From NCBI GenBank assembly GCA_963924555.1, contig OZ004591.1:1922001-1986000 (forward strand): 64,000 bases of DNA, written 5' to 3'. Under the pieces are notes generated by a model. The model saw only the letters and a list, made by a program, of their open reading frames with translations. It searched no databases and was not told the origin of the DNA. The stretch's first letter is position 1. Each line of letters begins with the position of its first letter. Of the stretch, positions 1 to 10,300 are shown in pieces. The position numbers were made by a program, and so were the translations under genes. The DNA comes from Crambe crambe. Its lineage: Eukaryota; Porifera; Demospongiae; Poecilosclerida; Crambeidae.

Positions 1-129
1 TTGACTCGTTGATAATGATTGGGCTGGTATGCTATTCTTCTTTTATCTGTCCCTGCATACACATAGAAGAATGAACTCTATACATAGCTAAAACCATAAA
101 AGAGAGGAAAAAAGACCGGGAACAAGTAA

Positions 130-425
130 GGAAAAAAGCATTTCATGAAATGAAAAAAGATGTAGGGATGACCACTGCTCAAAAAAGTAAGGAAACAAGA
201 AGGATGGAAATGGGATCAATCTTTGTTCTGTATATCCAGCCAACAATCCCTACATATACGTCGGGTAGCTTCAGATTATAGTGTAGTAATGTACGTATAT
301 GTAGGGATTGTTGGCTGGATATACAGAACAAAGATTGATCCCATTTCCATCCTTCTTGTTTCCCTTACTTTTTTGAGCAGTGGTCATCCCTACATCTTTT
401 TTTCATTTCATGAAATGCTTTTCCC
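130..425. repeat. Near-perfect long inverted repeat (foldback element)
   Basis: The left arm (about 130-261) is repeated in reverse complement at about 293-425 with only a few small indels, around a loop of about 31 bases (262-292). The arms are about 130 bp, so a transcript would form a long hairpin. There is no room for a coding core, so this is a foldback or MITE-like element or a hairpin-RNA locus. The open frame at 223-432 lies inside the palindrome and is not a credible gene. No clear target-site duplication was identified. Confidence 0.85.
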
Positions 426-444
426 CTTATAATAATATGGACAC

Positions 445-665
445 ACTTATTACTGTGTAGCATTCCTGCAGTATTAATATCTCTTTTTGTGGTTATACAA
501 ATACACCATTATGCTAGGAAAATGGATACTCGTTATACACTTAATTACTGTGTAGCATTCCTGCAGTATTAATATCTCACCATTATGCTATGAAAATGGA
601 TACTCATTATGCTGTGTAGTACCTGTGTAGCATTCCTGCAGTATAATAATTATTCCTGCAGTAAA
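445..665. repeat. Short diverged tandem duplications
   Basis: The motif GTGTAGCATTCCTGCAGTAT recurs three times (near 456, 550 and 626), with partial copies of ATTCCTGCAGTA after the last. Intervening text such as CACCATTATGCTA and GAAAATGGATACTC is also duplicated. This is a local degenerate tandem duplication. No gene is visible between 426 and 827. Confidence 0.6.
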
Positions 666-827
666 ATAACATTGTACTTACTAGGTATTGTGTGACAAGC
701 ACACATGCTCAGGTCATGTTGCAGTGTAGAACACACGATACATCATGTAGATCTCCCTAGAGTAGTGTGGGGATCACTAAGTTTGCAATGTTTTGTGTAT
801 TAATTTTCATCAATATTCATTGTACAG

Positions 828-2403
828 AGTTGTTCCATGACCAAGGCTCGCAACGATACGTGGCTACGGATAACTTGGAGTGGGAACATGAGGATCACTG
901 CGTGCATCAACTGCTGCATGAGGTGGTACTTCACTATCAATGGGGAGGAATGCTCTGACCCTGGTAATTAAGGCATTAATTATCACATTTACATGACTTC
1001 ACTATCAATGGGGAGGAATGCTCTGACCCTGGTAATTAATCGTGACATTAACATGTAACTGCTGCATGAGATGGTACTTCACTATCAATGGGGAGGAATG
1101 CTCTGACCCTGGTAATTAATCGTGACATTAACATGTAACTGCTGCATGAGATGGTACTTCACTATCAATGGGGAGGAATGCTCTGACCCTGGTAATTAAG
1201 GCATGATCATGAGGAGGTTATACTACAAATTTTTCTTGTTCAAAAAAATTCAGTCCTGGTAGAAATCATGTGAAATAACCAATGAATTTAAAAAGACCAC
1301 CCTGGCCCCCGACTCTGCTCTTCCATTACAAAATTGATGGATCCTTTGTACCTTCACCTCTGGAATCAGGACACCTCTATAATCAGGTCACATTTTTCTT
1401 TTTTCTAGCCCTTGAGACTCTTTAGAGGTTTACTATTAGGAGTATGGTTTGATCTTCCAGGAATACGACCATGAGATAATGATTGTGGTTGGTTGGTTGG
1501 TTGGTGCAAGTTTCTAAGGGCTAGCTACACCTGGGAGAAGTACATCGAGCAATTACATCCAAAAACTTACTACGGGCTCTTGGTACATGTGTACTAATGG
1601 AAAGATTTTTATTCAGGATGCAATGCAAAAAACCTCCTTATTAGGGAATGGGATCACCATGGCGAATCAGAAGCCACACTCATGGATGGCCATAATTTAT
1701 TTGTGTTATTGTTGTTGTTGTTGTTGTTCAATTGAGGTCCCCTGGATCTTTGCTGGTTGGTCGTCAGAAGATTTAGCACTATAATTATTTGCTGTGTGCT
1801 ATACATGGATTTTGTAAACTACTTTTTGCCAGATAACCAACACTTTAAGTGGCCAAAACACATTAAGAGTCAATGCTGAGTTAATGCCACCACATCTGGT
1901 TTACACATTAAGAGTTAATGCCGCCACATCTGGTTTGTGGTCCCCACATGGCTCCCCACACACTGTCCTGGAACCTGTGTTAATGTGCCCACATTCCCAC
2001 TTCCCCCGTCCCACAAGGACATGACTCATCCACCTGCACTAAAGAATTGAGGCATTTCTTAATCAATCACACTATATACAGTACAGAATTTGATCAACTG
2101 ATAATATGTGCAAGCAAACTGGCCTTTTTTTCCCCTGCATTATTTACAATATATACCCTATTAGCTAGAGTTTCTTTGTGCTCCTTTTTTTATTTGCAAC
2201 TTAAATTCACGCACCTAAAAGAGTAAGCAAAATTAATCATCACAGTGCAAAGTAGAAGCAATTGAGATTGAGGATTGAGTCTATTTGTCCAGGGATTTTG
2301 CTCATTGCAGAGCCAGAGCCAGGTCATTTATAGTGGTACAGCCATTGATCTGGGGAATACCTTCCAGTAAATTCAATATAGGCAGTGCCATGCACTAACT
2401 TAA

Positions 2404-2486
<83 letters not shown>

Positions 2487-2520
2487 ACACACACACATGC
2501 ACACACACACACACATACAC

Positions 2521-2590
<70 letters not shown>

Positions 2591-5500
2591 CACACACACA
2601 CACAAAGAGCTTTGAAAGGTGGTACGGCATGGCCATACCATCGATCCGTAGATTGTGAAATTTGTGGTTATGGCAGCTGCTTATGATTTCATGTGACTAG
2701 TGTACATAATAATTATTAGCTATAATAAAATCATAATAAATTGTCCACTTCCGGGGGTTGGCATAATATGTATGCTATAATTTTAATAAAATGATGAAAT
2801 TGGATCCATTTTTTTTTTTTCGTGCTACGTGCAGCTAGGATCCCCCTCCCCCACCCATCTCCTTACTCACAATCATCAGATTCACACAGCCCCTGATAGG
2901 ATGGGCCAGGGATAAATAGGAAGGTGGTCTCTTTAGGGGAAGGAAGGAAGGTGCTATTGGGGCAAGGCAGCCTCATTGCGTCAGGTTCCACTGTATTTGT
3001 TAATACATTCAAATTCTGTTGCTACTCTTTGTATAATTGAACAGATTGTTGTTGTTGTTGTTGTTGTTGTTGTTCTCTTTGTCATTATTACTATTTTCTC
3101 TGCTAATACTCAGGTCCAATTGATGCTGTAATGTTCCAGAGCCAAAACTACCACATTCTGCGTCATTCAACTATCACTGGCTCCTGCAGAGCCACCAACA
3201 CTTTGGGCAATGACACAGAGATCTTGGCAGGGCCAAAGCGGGTCCAATTCCTCATCATGGAGTGCCCGAGATTTGGTGGCTTTGTTTACAACGCCTTCAC
3301 AGGATTCAATTCCATTTCAAGAATCAGGATTGAGGAAGTCATTCCTCGTAAGTAATTCTTATTAATACTAGCTACAAGTAATAGTTATATCCCCGGGTTT
3401 AAAGCTCGAGGGCCAGGGCCAAGAGCTTTAAATCCGGATACTCCCGAGCACGAGGGATATAAGTATTTTGTGTCTGCCCAGCTGAAGATCAAAGAAGGCG
3501 GCGTGTAAAACACCAGCTCGCTGTTGACCAGCTAGAATGTTCTGTCTTTTATACTAGCCACTCTCAGAAAAACTTGTTGGGTTTGAAACATGGAATTTTA
3601 ATGTTATTCATTGACCACGGTGCACGTTTATAATGATATTCATTGACCACATTCCACGTTCAAACTCAACAAGCCAGCATAAAAGGCAGAATTTCTGGCA
3701 TTTCGCATGCCAGTTTGCTCCTAGCTGCCCTGCTAGGTCACCGCCCAACTAGGGCACTGTGCCCTTGCCATGCATGGGCAAGTTAAAGCACAGTGCGTGG
3801 GTGGGTTGTAGCACACACACAGACAGAGAGAGACTTATTGTAATCTCTGCTACATTACTTAATCTGATGAATTTTTCATTGCTGCTACATTAGTAAAAAC
3901 CCCTGATAAAATGAAAAAGCAATGGAAGCAAGTAGTTTTTCCATGTAGCACTCCTGTGGACATGATAGCTAGCTACATACATACATACAGAAATTATTGG
4001 CTACACTTGCTCAAGCATATTGTTCTCAGGATGCTCAGAGAGCAAGGATAAACCTATGTATCAGGGCTAATGTTTATATCATTTCAGTTGTAGTATCAGC
4101 ATGTTTTATTGCACTCTCTCACCTAACCTGTTCACTTGAATGATTTTGGCTGGCATACTCTTTACTCGTGATGCACTGGACTATTAAATGCATGCATACT
4201 TTCTCCTTTAAATAACTTTCTAAGGATTGTGGTGCTCTCTGCAAACTGTTTGTTTGTTTGTTTGTTTATTTGTTTGTTTGTTTATTTGGTTGGTTGTTAT
4301 TAGGAGCCTATACTTAGGTGGAAAGTGAATGCATTCAGCTACTTACCGCTACAAATATTCATTCAATAGTCTAGCAATAATCATGTATTACACATACTGT
4401 AAACACATATGTAATTATACACAGGTGATGAGACATTCCCCGAAGTGGTTGCTGTCCCTCCAATGGAGTACACTTACACTCCAAACTACTGCCAGTACTT
4501 CTTCCCTCACCTCAGCACCAACAGAGAGAGAAACCTCGGGGTCGTTGCATCGGCTGTTTTCACCAAGAGACACCATCACACGGTCCTCCGCTTGACATGG
4601 GAAGGCAACCTCAGGAAGAAGAGCTGTCGAAACTGCTGCATCCGATGGTGGATCGAGATCGGTGGCTCCCCCTGTTCCAATTACGAGCAAATTGAGACCA
4701 GCATCAGATCCTCCACGGCACAGGATGTTTTTGCACCTACTTCCATCACAGGAATATGCTTTGAGTCTGCAAATCTCACTATTCATGCCGGCAGTCACCA
4801 GATTAGGCTCCTGGTAGGGAACTGTGTTGGTTCCCGGTTCTCTAATGGTGGGGCAGGATTCTTCTCCACCTCCCGTCTCCTAGTAGACGAAATCCCACTA
4901 CGTACGTAAGAACTTAAATCTCTATAGTAAGATGGATGGTTTGAAAAGTGAACTTCAATTTCAATGCAAAAAAATCCGAATTTAATGCGAATATTTTTTA
5001 GCTATCCAAATAATATTTCTGTGGTACAGAAACGAAATAATTTTTAGCGTGCCACTTTATTGTCAGAGTAAGAAACTGTTGAATAAGGTAACATGTTGAA
5101 TGAGAAAAGTGTTTGCATGGATCCAAAAAAAAAAAAAACCCAACAAAAACAACAGCAAAAAAGGATACAAGGCTAAGTTCTTTGCTCAATTTGCTCTTTC
5201 TCAATTTTACACCAGCAGAGAGCTGGTCACCCACTCTATCAGGTGGTTCTTGAAATTTGAAATAATGTGAGAAAGTTATACAAGGACCGAGTGAATGTTT
5301 AATTCTGTAAGCAGGGCCTAGGTTACCATGTGTTATATAGTGATAACTTTATCCCTTCCTTTAGACTCCACCCTAGGATATTTCTTATTCCATCACTCTC
5401 TCCCCCTCCCCCCTGCAGCTCGTGATCCTTTGGTGAGACCTAACTTCTACCATCCCCAGTGGGCACACTGCGCTTTCCCTAGCATCACGGGTGGAAATTT

Positions 5501-8500
5501 AGACGAAGGAGCTCTCAATGCAACCAGCTGTACCCTCAACAAAACCACAAACACCTCCTCCGTTCGTGTAGCCTTCAACGGGAACCTTCGATTGACCAAT
5601 TGCATGAATTGCTGTGCCAGGTGGTTTGTGACGTTGAACGGACAGGAATGCACGAGTCCTGCCCCCATTGAAGCGATTATCTATTCTGCCGATGTCACTC
5701 GAAGCAACATCCATCGTGGATCCACTGTCACTGGTTAGTTAGTTGGATTGGATATCCCACACTACTTGAAATAAAACTGCAGTGCCTCCAACCTGTAAAC
5801 TGATAGTATTTTCAGTAGCTATTTTCTAAGTAATGCTAATATAGAATGTGTGTCATAAATTTACACAGTATGGTTGGAGGCTGTGAGGAATCCTGTTTAA
5901 TATTATATTAGGATGGCCACTCCACCATGCATGTCCCAATAGCACCTATTCTGACCTCCTCCATCTCCCTATTAAGGCCACTCCACCATGCATGTCCCAA
6001 TAGCACCTATTCTGACCTCCTCCATCTCCCTATTAAGGCCACTCCACCATGCATGTCCCAATAGCACCTATTCTGACCTCCTCCATCTCTCTATTAAGGT
6101 CACTCCACCATGCATGTCCCAATAGCACCTATTCTGACCCCTATTAAGGCCACTCCACCATGCATCTATTGTTTTCCTAACCACTTTATTTTGACCTCCT
6201 TAAAGAGACAACCTCCCCCTATTAAGGCTACACTGATGTCCCCCAACAGCACCTAATCCACCTATTTTGACCTCTCTAGGGAGACAACCTTCCTTTCATC
6301 CTAACAGCATTTATTCCATCTATTTTGACCTCCCTATAGAGTCCATCTCCTATTAAGGGCCACTTGTGGTCAAGTATTTTGTCTGGACATTGATAAACAT
6401 TTCAACAGTTAGGCTAGGGATCCGGCAAATACAGAGATAGAGAGGCCAGTGGGGATGGGTAAAGAGGTGCTGTCCTACTCATGTAGTGGTCACAGGAACC
6501 TATTAGTGACATAAATTCCATTGATGATGTAAGTAGTTCAACAAAGTGCTTAACCAATTTTGTTACTTGTGTAGCAATAATTGATTTTTACCCACTCCTC
6601 CTCTTATGGCTCACTATTGATACATCTTCCCCTCATACTGACAGGAATATGTGATATGACTGAAGATGGAGTCATCCCCAAAGGAAACGTGGTGGCCATT
6701 CTTAACGTTGGTCCTTGTGAGGGATTCAATCGGACCTTCGACGCACACACTGGACTTAGTGCCCCTTCGACCTTCACTCTGGAGGAGTTACCACAGCGTA
6801 CGTAAGCAAAACAACTGCCAGTTACAGGGCTGGTACTTACAGGGCTGGTAGTTACAGGGCTGGTAGTTACAGGCTGGTAGTTACAGGCTGGTGGTTACAG
6901 GCTGGTGGTTACAGGCTGGTGGTTACAGGCTGGTGGTTACAGGCTGCTGATTACAGGCTGGTAGCTACAGGGCTGGTAGTTACAGGCTGGTAGTTACAGG
7001 ACTGGTAGTTACAGGCTCGTAGTTACCTGGCTGGTAGTTACAGGCTGGTGGTTACTGGCTGGTAGTTACAGGCTGGTGGTTACAGGCTGGTAGTTACAGG
7101 CTGGTGGTTACAGGCTGGTACTTACAGGGCTGGTAGTTACAGGCTGGTGGTTACAGGCTGGTAGTTACAGGCTGGTGGTTACAGGCTGGTAGTTACAGGG
7201 CTGGTAGTTACAGGGCTGGTAGTTACAGGCTGGTAGTTACAGGCTGGTGGTTACAGGCTGGTGGTTACAGGCTGGTGATTACAGGCTGGTAGCTACAGGG
7301 CTGGTAGTTACAGGCTGGTAGTTACAGGACTGGTAGTTACAGGCTCGTAGTTACCTGGCTGGTAGTTACAGGCTGGTGGTTACTGGCTGGTAGTTACAGG
7401 CTGGTGGTTACAGGCTGGTGGTTACAGGCTGGTAGTTACAGGCTGGTGGTTACAGGCTGGTGGTTACAGGCTGGTAGTTACAGGCTGGTGGTTACAGGCT
7501 GGTAGTTACAGGCTGGTGGTTACAGGCTGGTAGTTACAGGGCTGGTAGTTACAGGCTGGTAGTTACAGGCTGGTAGTTACTGGCTGGTAGTTACAGGCTG
7601 GTGGTTACAGGCTGGTAGTTACAGGCTGGTGGTTACAGGCTGGTAGTTACAGGCTGGTGGTTACAGGCTGGTGGTTACAGGCTGGTAGTTACAGGCTGGT
7701 GGTTACAGGCTGGTGGTTACAGGCTGGTAGTTACAGGCTGGTGGTTACAGGCTGGTAGTTACAGGCTGGTAGTTACAGGCTGGTAGTTACAGGCTGGTGG
7801 TTACAGGCTGGTGGTTACAGGCTGGTAGTTACAGGCTGGTGGTTACAGGCTGGTGGTTACAGGCTGGTAGTTACAGGCTGGTGGTTACAGGCTGGTAGTT
7901 ACAGGCTGGTGATTACAGGCTGGTAGTTACAGGCTGGTAGCTACAGGGCTGGTAGTTACAGGCTCGTAGTTACCAGCTGGTAGTTACAGGCTGGTAGTTA
8001 CAGGCTGGTAGTTACAGGCTGGTGGTTACAGGCTGGTGGTTACAGGCTGGTAGTTACAGGCTGGTGGTTACAGGCTGGTAGTTACAGGCTGGTGGTTACA
8101 GGCTGGTGGTTACAGGCTGGTAGTTACAGGCTGGTGGTTACAGGCTGGTGGTTACAGGCTGGTAGTTACAGGCTGGTGGTTACAGGCTGGTAGTTACAGG
8201 CTGGTGATTACAGGCTGGTAGTTACAGGCTGGTAGCTACAGGGCTGGTAGTTACAGGCTCGTAGTTACCAGCTGGTAGTTACAGGCTGGTAGTTACAGGC
8301 TGGTAGTTACAGGCTGGTGGATTAAAATAGGCTCAGGAGACCAACTAATCAAGTATGGAGTAATTACGCTTGTTCACTTCACATAATACAATACTGAAGT
8401 AGACAGCGTGTACCTATATGCAGTATGACAGTAGAGATGGCTCAGCAGGGTGGGCCATGACCCACCCAAACTTTCCACCTACACAGGGAATGTAAACAAT

Positions 8501-8613
8501 AATAGTCTCATACACTCATAAATATACCTCGTACACTCTAGAATGTTCTGTATTTGGAACGAGGCCTTTTTAGCATTACAAGAGATTAAAGTTTGAAGGA
8601 TTCCGTGTGTGTG

Positions 8614-8685
<72 letters not shown>

Positions 8686-9414
8686 TAGCATAACTTCGCA
8701 CAAAATCGTTATTACAGTGGAACCTCCAAATAGATCCAGCCTGTAGAGAGAGGTTGTCCCTTGTTGAGATGTCTGTCCTTTATTGGAGGTTCCAGCATCC
8801 TCATTATCATCATCTCTATCATCTTATATATAGCTGTTGACCCTGCACCTTCCAGTGGCTACTCCCCCATCTGGACCCAGTGTGTGTCCGACACACCTCT
8901 CAACGACTTCCGAGACATCACCACTCCCAATAACACTGACAACAGCACCACTGAAACTACACCACCAGATCCACCAATCCAGTCATGCAGCTTCAGAAAG
9001 CGAAATGACGACACAGTTCTTCGCATAGCCTGGGATGGAAGCATTGCTGTTCTGAACTGCACGCAATGCTGTATGCGTTGGTTCGTGACCCTTAACGGCA
9101 GGGAGTGCTCTGATCCGGGACCTATCGATGCAGCTCTGGTACAGGACCTGACAGATATTAATCCTGTGAGGCCCAATGATCTGAGACGACCAACATCCAT
9201 CATGGGGATTTGCCGTGGATTTGGAGGGGAGAGGACGAGGAGAGGGAACTACAACGTGGAGCTGATGGTGGGAGCATGTCAGGGAGGGGAAGGGAACAAT
9301 CAGGTAGTGCCTGATCCTTCCAGCACTGTCACTGGATACAATTCCGTGTCTCGTTTCATCGTGGAAGAGATTCCAGATCAGAGTGACAGCGAATGTTTGA
9401 GTCAAATTGGGTAG
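828..9414 (+). CDS. Secreted protein with four tandem CTHRC1-type C-terminal domains (5' end missing)
   Basis: Six exons splice in frame: 828-963, 3114-3347, 4425-4901, 5419-5733, 6645-6797 and 8834-9414 (stop TAG), giving about 631 residues. All introns from the second exon onward are phase 1. The product reads as four copies of the C-terminal domain of collagen triple helix repeat-containing protein 1: exons 1+2, exon 3, exons 4+5, and exon 6. Each copy has a CxxCC-x-RW motif followed by an aromatic/NG/EC segment and (D/G)PIDA or APIEA. Each ends with a variant of SxSRxxxEE(I/L)P, for example FNSISRIRIEEVIP and YNSVSRFIVEEIP; copy 3 has a weaker ending (STFTLEELP). Domain 1 starts at its middle (CSMTKARNDTWLRITW), so an upstream exon and the signal peptide lie outside the window. 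No Gly-X-Y collagen repeat is visible. Human CTHRC1 has one such domain and acts in extracellular matrix and Wnt contexts. Function here is inferred from the fold only. Confidence 0.8.
996..1200 (+). repeat. Three tandem copies of an exon 3' end with its splice donor
   Basis: The last part of the exon ending at 963 and its donor are repeated downstream. Copies begin at about 996, 1076 and 1156 with an 80-bp period. Copies 2 and 3 retain the CTGCTGCATGAG stretch encoding the CC-x-RW motif. Every copy ends in GACCCTG followed by GTAATTAA. The copies lack the acceptor and first half of the exon, so they are decoy donors or pseudo-exon ends rather than full exons. Confidence 0.85.
2407..2604. repeat. 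(CA)n microsatellite
   Basis: About 200 bp of CA dinucleotide repeat with a few interruptions (ATACAC, TGCACAC). It lies in the first visible intron of the CTHRC1-type gene. Open frames here on both strands are artefacts of the repeat. Confidence 0.97.
3385..3463. repeat. Small imperfect inverted-repeat element
   Basis: TTATATCCCC...TTTAAAGCTC on the left matches the reverse complement of GAGCTTTAAA...GAGGGATATAA on the right, with a short GC-rich centre. It lies just after an exon of the CTHRC1-type gene. It is probably a tiny MITE or hairpin. Confidence 0.6.
3538..3692. repeat. Foldback MITE-like element
   Basis: The left text (GTTCTGTCTTTTATACTAGCC ... CTTGTTGGGTTTGAAACATGGAA) is mirrored by the right text (TTCCACGTTCAAACTCAACAAG ... 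CATAAAAGGCAGAAT). The core holds two direct copies of ATATTCATTGACCAC-like text. The arms are about 70 bp, and the element is intronic. Confidence 0.65.
4249..4289. repeat. (TTTG)n microsatellite
   Basis: About 40 bp of TTTG repeat with TTTA interruptions, in the intron between the first and second CTHRC1-type domains. Confidence 0.9.
5915..6165. repeat. 61-bp tandem repeat array
   Basis: Copies start near 5915, 5976, 6037 and 6098, with a shortened copy near 6147. Each begins GGCCACTCCACCATGCATG and contains CTATTCTGACCTCCTCC. Further decayed copies may extend to about 6360. The array lies in the intron splitting the third CTHRC1-type domain. Confidence 0.85.
6806..8320. repeat. 1.5-kb minisatellite of about 14-bp units
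   Basis: On the order of one hundred copies of a GGCTGGTAGTTACA-type unit. Variants are GGTGGTTACA, GGTAGCTACAG and GGTGATTACAG, plus rarer CTCGTAGTTACC. Variant units recur in the same order: the series with GGACTGG, CTCGTAGTTACCTGG appears near 6990 and 7320, and the GATTACAGG/CTCGTAGTTACCAGC series near 7905 and 8210. This shows higher-order duplication of blocks about 300 bp long. The array begins only about 10 bp after the splice donor at 6798. It lies in the intron before the last CTHRC1-type exon. Confidence 0.95.
8616..8675. repeat. (GA)n microsatellite
   Basis: About 60 bp of GA repeat flanked on both sides by GTGTGTG, in the last intron of the CTHRC1-type gene. Confidence 0.95.
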
Positions 9415-9642
9415 ATTACAAACAAGATGAACCTGTTCGATCTTTATAATTTGTGCAAGTTGTAAGTCTACTGTATCATACACACAGTACATGTAAATAT
9501 TCATTACACAAAACCAGAAGTTGCTTAATTGTAATGTACATGTAATTGTCTTCAATACAATGCCAGTTAATGGAATTCCAGAGTTTGCAGGCACTATGAT
9601 ATTATTCTACTAAGTAATCAATGGAAGAACCCTACCTTGTAT

Positions 9643-9648
9643 AATAAA
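9643..9648 (+). terminator. Poly(A) signal of the CTHRC1-type gene
   Basis: An AATAAA hexamer lies 229 bp after the stop codon. This is a plausible 3' end for the transcript. No coding exon of that gene is visible beyond it. Confidence 0.5.
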
Positions 9649-9763
9649 GGAAGCCGTAGTTTCCAGTCACAAAAAGAAGATGGAAAGAAAGAAGTAGAAT
9701 CATATAGCCATTGTCATGGTGATATAGTTGATCAACATGTGAGAAAACCAGAAACTTTTATAG

Positions 9764-10090
9764 GGAATTAATAGCACCCTTGGGTGGGGGTCTCCAACCA
9801 TTATTGGATCATCAAATAGGTCGTCCTTTGGAACTGTTACATTCAGAGGTGATAATCTCCGTCTTCTTTCTGAGTTCAAGTGGAGGCTCCATTTCACCGA
9901 ATATGTATATAATGCAGGGTTTCATATGGACCCTGGGACCCCAGGAATTTCAACACATGGCACTTTTCAGTCACATCTTCAAAAAGAGATTGCAATGTAC
10001 AGTGGTTATGATGCAGCCTGCTTTGTTGCAAGTGTGGTTATGCAAAATCTCCACTCAAGATTGTTTCCTCTCTCCAACACAATAATATGA
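9764..10090 (+). other. Unassigned open frame (108 codons) behind a possible splice acceptor
   Basis: After CTTTTATAG, an open frame of 108 codons runs to TGA at 10088-10090. Its composition looks protein-like (segments such as FGTVTFRGDN, EFKWRLHFTEYVYNAGFHMD and KEIAMYSGYDAACF). It has no ATG at its start and I do not recognise the family. It could be a degraded exon, an old transposon fragment, or chance. It lies between the 3' end of the CTHRC1-type gene and the 3' end of the oppositely oriented C1-domain gene. The rest of 9415-10300 shows only UTR-like sequence. Confidence 0.25.
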
Positions 10091-10300
10091 AGCCCTGTTA
10101 ATGTGGGTTGGTTGGCAAGAGACGGTTCCTAAATGAAAACTCCAGACATTATCTTAATGATGCAAGAACTCAATTACTATAACATAATACAATTATCAGA
10201 AATTAAAATTTAATACAGAAAGTTGAAGAGTAAACCTCAGCTACATATTATTATACAGAACTGTAAGAGTATGCTATGCAGCCTCCTGTACGCTGTTCTT

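Noticed and set aside
223-432. 69-codon open frame
   Set aside because: It lies wholly inside the palindrome 130-425 and has no family similarity; the frame follows from the inverted repeat.
767-958. 63-codon open frame overlapping the first visible CTHRC1-type exon
   Set aside because: Wrong frame. The real coding frame starts after the acceptor at 827 and reads SCSMTKARNDTW, with conserved cysteines.
2385-2641. Thr-His, Cys-Val repeat proteins
   Set aside because: Translations of the (CA)n microsatellite.
6806-8320. Regularly spaced repeat array that might suggest CRISPR
   Set aside because: Units are contiguous with no unique spacers, and the locus is intronic in an animal gene; it is a minisatellite.
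8983-9594. 203-codon open frame on the minus strand
   Set aside because: Shadow of the last CTHRC1-type exon and its 3' UTR on the other strand.
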